Below, piece by piece: positions 5,646 to 8,084 of a DNA stretch of 8,084 nt. Below the pieces are notes generated by a model. It ran no database searches and was not told the DNA's origin. It was given only the letters and a program-made list of their open reading frames with translations. Made by a program: the position numbers and the translations under genes. Numbering within the stretch: the stretch's first letter is position 1; each line of letters opens with the position of its first letter. The stretch comes from JBBTXL01 sp038062295 (GTDB lineage Bacteria; Patescibacteriota; Minisyncoccia; GWC2-36-17; WO2-46-25), in NCBI GenBank assembly GCA_038062295.1, contig JBBTXL010000031.1:1-8084 (forward strand), given 5' to 3'.

Positions 5646-6023
5646 ATGAGAAGAGTTTTCATCGCCCATCCCATCAGCGGGGATATCAAGAGTAACATGA
5701 AGAAAGTTCTTGAAATCTGTAGGAGGGTGCATGACAAAAACACCATTCCGGTTGCGCCCTACCTCGTGTCACTTCAGTATCTGGATGATACGGTCGTGGA
5801 AGACCGGGAACTCGGTATGGAAGCAAATTACGAGGCGTTTCATGCCGGGTACATCACCGAACTTTGGCTGTACGGAGACCGAATCTCGGAAAGCATGCGG
5901 GGAGAAATCGAGCTCGCGCGGGAACTCGGCATTCCCATCATTGCCAAAACTCCGGAGACAGAGAAAGCTCTTGCGGAGCTTCGGCGTGGCAATTGGCACG
6001 GCGAGGAAGACTTTAAAGCATAA
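5646..6023 (+). CDS. DUF4406/nucleoside 2-deoxyribosyltransferase-like protein
   Basis: 125 residues, soluble. FIAHPISGD (5-13), IPVAPYLVSLQYLDD (34-48), ELGMEAN (55-61), ELWLYGDRISESMRGEIELA (72-91) and GIPII (95-99) fit the small Rossmann-like family related to nucleoside 2-deoxyribosyltransferases (DUF4406/DUF7768). In that superfamily a Glu, here possibly E87, attacks the sugar of a deoxynucleoside. Whether this protein exchanges or hydrolyses bases is unknown; many members come from phages and small genomes and lack a tested activity. The ATG is preceded by GAAAGGAG at good distance. The C-terminal tail HGEEDFKA (118-125) is encoded again at 7275-7298. The neighbouring nrdG, ndk and nrdB genes make a nucleotide-metabolism role plausible. 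A palindrome over its promoter suggests regulation. Confidence 0.8.
   Translation: MRRVFIAHPISGDIKSNMKKVLEICRRVHDKNTIPVAPYLVSLQYLDDTVVEDRELGMEANYEAFHAGYITELWLYGDRISESMRGEIELARELGIPIIAKTPETEKALAELRRGNWHGEEDFKA
5997..6020 (+). repeat. Tail-coding repeat, copy 1 (HGEEDFKA)
   Basis: The 24 bases coding the last eight residues of the 5646 gene recur at 7275-7298 with 20 of 24 identical. The four differences are all at silent third codon positions. Confidence 0.75.
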
Positions 6024-6029
6024 GAAAGA

Positions 6030-6064
6030 CATAACAAAAGCGGTCACCAGAAGGTGGCCGCTTT
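6030..6064 (+). repeat. 35-bp direct repeat, copy 1, with terminator hairpin
   Basis: Identical in all 35 bases to 7464-7498. Inside, AAAGCGGTCACC (6037-6048) and GGTGGCCGCTTT (6053-6064) form a 12-bp stem with an AGAA loop, ending in TTT on the plus strand and in TTTTG on the minus strand. It follows the 5646 gene stop at 6023 and likely terminates it. Confidence 0.9.
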
Positions 6065-6068
6065 GACT

Positions 6069-6096
6069 TTGTAAGCGACGCTCCTGGGTGTATGAT
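6069..6096 (+). promoter_or_regulatory. Promoter of the M15 peptidase gene
   Basis: TTGTAA (6069-6074), a 16-base spacer and TATGAT (6091-6096). The start of transcription would be near 6102-6104, on the second in-frame ATG (6104), which suggests a leaderless mRNA beginning there rather than at ATG 6092. Confidence 0.45.
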
Positions 6097-6796
6097 AAGT
6101 AGTATGGTCCTGACCAGCAAAGACAAGATAGCCATCGTTTCTATCCTTGAAAAAATAGAACGCCGGAAAAGGGCAGGTATCCTTGTTGCGCGGTTGAGTC
6201 TCCCCGCTTTGTGGCAAATGCTTTCTAAAGAAGAAAGGGTGCTCGCGCAAAAGATCATGCGCATAAACCCAGGGCACTATGGCTTTCGCGGACCGCGTTA
6301 TGGCATTACTAAAGTACCGAGTAATCTAGTTGTCATCCACAATCAAACATATATGATCAGAAAGACAAGAAAAACAGTGTCTCCGCAGTTGGTGTCCAAA
6401 AATGTGTATAATGCATACCGAACATTAAACGCCGCCATGCGGCTGGATATTGGCAAAACCGTTCTTATTGAGTCGGGATACCGCTCCCCCGCCTACCAAC
6501 TTGCTGTTTTTCTGCACTATTTGAAACACTATAAGTGGAACATGCGGAAAACGTGCAAGCGCGTGACGCTCCCTGGCTATAGCGAACATGGTTATCCCCC
6601 GCACCAGGCACTTGATTTTATCACCAAGCACGGCGTGCCTTCGGAAAAATACCGCCTTCGATTTGAAAAAACGGTGGAATACAAATGGTTGCTCAAACGT
6701 GCCCATCGGTTTAATTTTTCTCTTTCCTATCCGCACAACAACCAATGGGGTGTCATGTTTGAACCCTGGCACTGGGCATACAGAGCGAAGCCTTGA
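6092..6796 (+). CDS. M15-family (VanY/LdcB-like) peptidoglycan carboxypeptidase
   Basis: 234 residues from ATG 6092, or 230 from ATG 6104, which fits the -10 box better; no Shine-Dalgarno is present for either. The C-terminal half is a zinc carboxypeptidase of the VanY/D-Ala-D-Ala or L,D-carboxypeptidase group, trimming stem peptides of peptidoglycan: ESGYRSPAYQ (127-136), LPGYSEHGYPPHQALDF (160-176), EPWHW (224-228). Probable zinc ligands are H166, D175 and H227, with E224 as the base. The usual SxHxxxxxxD spacing is lengthened by two residues (H166 to D175), and a second His (H171) lies in between. The N-terminal 110 residues are basic and unrecognised. No signal peptide or anchor is seen, which is odd for a cell-wall enzyme. 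It lies inside the segment bounded by 35-bp repeats, with a membrane-protein gene downstream. Confidence 0.85.
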   Translation: MISSMVLTSKDKIAIVSILEKIERRKRAGILVARLSLPALWQMLSKEERVLAQKIMRINPGHYGFRGPRYGITKVPSNLVVIHNQTYMIRKTRKTVSPQLVSKNVYNAYRTLNAAMRLDIGKTVLIESGYRSPAYQLAVFLHYLKHYKWNMRKTCKRVTLPGYSEHGYPPHQALDFITKHGVPSEKYRLRFEKTVEYKWLLKRAHRFNFSLSYPHNNQWGVMFEPWHWAYRAKP

Positions 6797-6807
6797 CTGA
6801 AGCAGAA

Positions 6808-6830
6808 AACGCGGCTACCATAGCCGCGTT
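6808..6830 (+). terminator. Hairpin after the peptidase gene (weak terminator)
   Basis: AACGCGGCTA (6808-6817) and TAGCCGCGTT (6821-6830) form a perfect 10-bp stem with a CCA loop, starting 11 bases after the stop. There is no clear T-run after it (GGATCG), so termination may be partial and the next gene may be co-transcribed. Confidence 0.5.
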
Positions 6831-6855
6831 GGATCGTTAACAAAGGAGGTGCGAA

Positions 6856-7269
6856 ATGGCAACCCCAGATGTGAATGCGCGGTTTAACGCGCTCATCACA
6901 GGTCGCAACAGCGAAATGACCATCCGCTGGCAAAAAGTTCAAATTTTCTTTCTCATCAATTCTGTCTTGCTTGGTGCTGTAGTTAGCACCAATCTTCCAG
7001 ATAAACTCAAAATTACTGCATCTATTTTTTGGTTTATTGTTACCGTGATCTGGTGGTTGATTCAATGGGAGGCACAAAACGCGGTAGACTCCTGGAATAA
7101 GAGAATTGCGGTTTTAGAAGAGGCAGACAACCAACACGTTCGCTTCTCATTTAGAAAGCCGCGGGAGGGTTTTGAGTATAAATTTATTTCCACTCATTAT
7201 CTCGTTCTCTTATTGATTGAACTTTTCGGTGCTGGGTGGGTTGGGTTATTCTTGTACTATGCACTTTGA
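6856..7269 (+). CDS. Small membrane protein with three predicted helices, unknown function
   Basis: 137 residues. The ATG follows an excellent Shine-Dalgarno (AAAGGAGGT, 6842-6850), so the start is firm. Hydrophobic segments at about 27-45 (VQIFFLINSVLLGAVV), 52-70 (FWFIVTVIWWLI) and 113-135 (YLVLLLIELFGAGWVGLFLY) are separated by a charged loop at 71-110 containing WNKRIAVLEEA, which looks helical. The N-terminus (1-26) is polar. The layout of a helix pair, then a W..RI..LE segment, then a further helix recalls RipA-like or SLATT-type small membrane proteins, but no motif is diagnostic and this is only a resemblance. No own promoter was seen; it probably depends on readthrough from the peptidase gene 60 bp upstream, with a hairpin between them. 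It is inside the repeat-bounded segment. Confidence 0.8.
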   Translation: MATPDVNARFNALITGRNSEMTIRWQKVQIFFLINSVLLGAVVSTNLPDKLKITASIFWFIVTVIWWLIQWEAQNAVDSWNKRIAVLEEADNQHVRFSFRKPREGFEYKFISTHYLVLLLIELFGAGWVGLFLYYAL

Positions 7270-7274
7270 TAAAA

Positions 7275-7298
7275 CACGGCGAGGAAGATTTCAAGGCG
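7275..7298 (+). repeat. Tail-coding repeat, copy 2 (HGEEDFKA remnant)
   Basis: Codes the same eight residues as the C-terminus of the 5646 gene, with four changes, all silent. It begins 6 bases after the membrane-protein stop and runs on in frame (EPKKGERK) into the small ORF at 7323. It is best read as the surviving 3' end of a diverged paralogue of the 5646 gene, or as a duplicated tail joined here. A TTG at 7266 overlapping the upstream TGA would read a 36-residue peptide through it. Confidence 0.6.
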
Positions 7299-7322
7299 GA
7301 ACCAAAGAAAGGAGAAAGGAAA

Positions 7323-7376
7323 ATGCTTATCAAACTCTTACTATGGTGGGACCGACTAATTTCTATCCTGCACTGA
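7323..7376 (+). CDS. Possible 17-residue small protein
   Basis: ATG at 7323 preceded by a purine-rich AAAGGAGAAAGG ribosome-binding region at good distance. It encodes MLIKLLLWWDRLISILH, a short hydrophobic/basic peptide that could form an amphipathic helix, then TGA. The frame is open upstream through the HGEEDFKA remnant, so it may be the start of a decayed gene rather than an independent small protein. The following 90 bases to the repeat show no convincing gene. Confidence 0.3.
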   Translation: MLIKLLLWWDRLISILH

Positions 7377-7463
7377 TCGTTGGAGATATAACAGTGCAAG
7401 AAGCATACCACAAAGACCAGAATCGTCGCTTCCCCAACAAATTACCAGGGGTGGGAATGGAAG

Positions 7464-7498
7464 CATAACAAAAGCGGTCACCAGAAGGTGGCCGCTTT
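7464..7498. repeat. 35-bp direct repeat, copy 2, acting as terminator
   Basis: Identical to 6030-6064. The hairpin at 7471-7498 lies 14 bases beyond the nrdB stop; read on the minus strand the stem ends in TTTTGTTATG, a usable T-run, so this copy likely terminates nrdB. The two copies are 1434 bp apart and bound the peptidase and membrane-protein genes. Confidence 0.88.
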
Positions 7499-7512
7499 CT
7501 CGTTTCTAAAAT

Positions 7513-8084
7513 TCAGTCCCAACTCAACGTTCCGCCGGTTTGGTATTCGGTGACACGGGTTTCAAAGAAGTTCTTCTCCTTGTTCAAATCCACCGCTTCG
7601 GACATCCACGGGAACGGGTTCGGACTGCCGTACTGGGCGGGCAAGCCGATGCGCTGGAGACGGCGGTCGGCGATGTGCTCAATATATTTTTTAAAATTGT
7701 CGGCGTTGATACCCATAATACCCTTGGGGAAACAATCCACCGCAAAGGTGTACTCCAGATCAACTGCTTGGCGCACCAAGTCCACCATCTTTTCCTGGAA
7801 TTCTTTCGTCCACAATTCCGGCTGTTCTTCCTTGATAGTGTTGACCATATCAATGCCGAAATTCAGGTGCTGGGATTCGTCGCGCATGATGTACTGGATC
7901 TGCTCGGCCGAGCCGACCAGCTTGTGCTGGCGCTGAAAAGCAAACATCACGGCAAACGCGCTGTAAAAAAAGATACCTTCCATGATGAGCGAGAACACGA
8001 TGATGTTTTCCAAAAACTTTTGGTCGTTCTGGAATGTGCCGGTTTTAAACAATGGACTGAAGATTCCCTCGTTGAACGACAGAA
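7513..8084 (-). CDS. nrdB: Class I ribonucleotide reductase small subunit (R2), C-terminal part
   Basis: About 190 residues of the C-terminal part of NrdB; the gene starts beyond the window's right end. R2 carries the di-metal cofactor that starts the radical for reducing ribonucleotides with NrdA. Visible metal ligands by motif are the Glu of LIMEGIFFYSAF (codon 7978-7980) and the Glu and His of RDESQH (codons 7876-7878 and 7867-7869). The end, NFFETRVTEYQTGGTLSWD, is the family's C-terminal tail that docks to NrdA, with a Tyr that may relay the radical. The N-terminal metal ligands and the radical Tyr (or Phe, as in the Mn/Fe subclass) lie outside, so the subclass cannot be told. No nrdA is in view; it may be upstream of nrdB beyond the window. 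A hairpin in the 35-bp repeat follows the stop. Confidence 0.93.
   Translation of the reverse strand, partial: LSFNEGIFSPLFKTGTFQNDQKFLENIIVFSLIMEGIFFYSAFAVMFAFQRQHKLVGSAEQIQYIMRDESQHLNFGIDMVNTIKEEQPELWTKEFQEKMVDLVRQAVDLEYTFAVDCFPKGIMGINADNFKKYIEHIADRRLQRIGLPAQYGSPNPFPWMSEAVDLNKEKNFFETRVTEYQTGGTLSWD

Noticed and set aside
7217..7468. 83-codon open frame overlapping the end of the membrane-protein gene and running to the second repeat.
   Set aside because: It has no ribosome-binding site, begins within another gene, and crosses the HGEEDFKA remnant in a different frame.
6030..7498. CRISPR array from the 35-bp repeats.
   Set aside because: Only two copies exist, 1434 bp apart, with genes between them and a hairpin inside; no regular spacers or cas genes.

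Overview
The window looks like chromosomal sequence of a small-genome, groundwater-type bacterium, most likely a Candidate Phyla Radiation (Patescibacteria, Parcubacteria-like) member. This is inference, resting on gene style: a ComEC-type DNA-uptake protein with the SGYN variant motif, an NDK with a diverged active-site segment, short single-gene transcription units, start codons with almost no leader mixed with strong Shine-Dalgarno starts, GC-rich intergenic palindromes, and a lone nirK with no respiratory genes around it. No rRNA, tRNA, CRISPR or transposase gene was seen.

Layout. (1) Positions 1-605 (+) hold the 3' part of an anaerobic ribonucleotide reductase activase (radical SAM, NrdG type). 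(2) Positions 633-1796 (+) encode a membrane-anchored copper nitrite reductase of the AniA/NirK family with all copper ligands and an unusual His-rich insertion; it ends at a strong bidirectional terminator shared with (3) the convergent ndk gene (1846-2355, -). (4) About 317 bp (2448-2764) carry no convincing gene but several strong inverted repeats. (5) Positions 2765-4997 (-) hold ComEC in two overlapping frames: a membrane/competence part and a metallo-beta-lactamase part. They join smoothly by a +1 shift at a T-run next to the first stop codon. (6) Divergently, 5087-5500 (+) encodes an unrecognised small protein with a CxxCH motif, followed by a terminator. (7) Positions 5646-6023 (+) encode a DUF4406/nucleoside-deoxyribosyltransferase-like protein behind a clear promoter with an operator-like palindrome. 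(8) A zinc D,D-/L,D-carboxypeptidase (M15/VanY, 6092-6796) and a three-helix membrane protein (6856-7269) lie between two identical 35-bp direct repeats, each holding a hairpin. (9) Between the membrane protein and the second repeat is a piece coding the same eight-residue C-terminal tail as gene 7, plus a 17-codon ORF with a strong ribosome-binding site. (10) Positions 7513-8084 (-) are the C-terminal part of the class I ribonucleotide reductase small subunit (NrdB), cut by the window end.

How they fit together: nrdG, ndk, nrdB and perhaps the deoxyribosyltransferase-like gene point to (deoxy)nucleotide supply, with both an oxygen-independent (class III) and a class I reductase route. ComEC would import DNA. 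NirK would reduce nitrite to NO outside the cytoplasmic membrane. The peptidase acts on peptidoglycan peptides. The most notable points are the His-rich NirK, the ComEC frame junction, and the repeat-bounded peptidase/membrane-protein segment.
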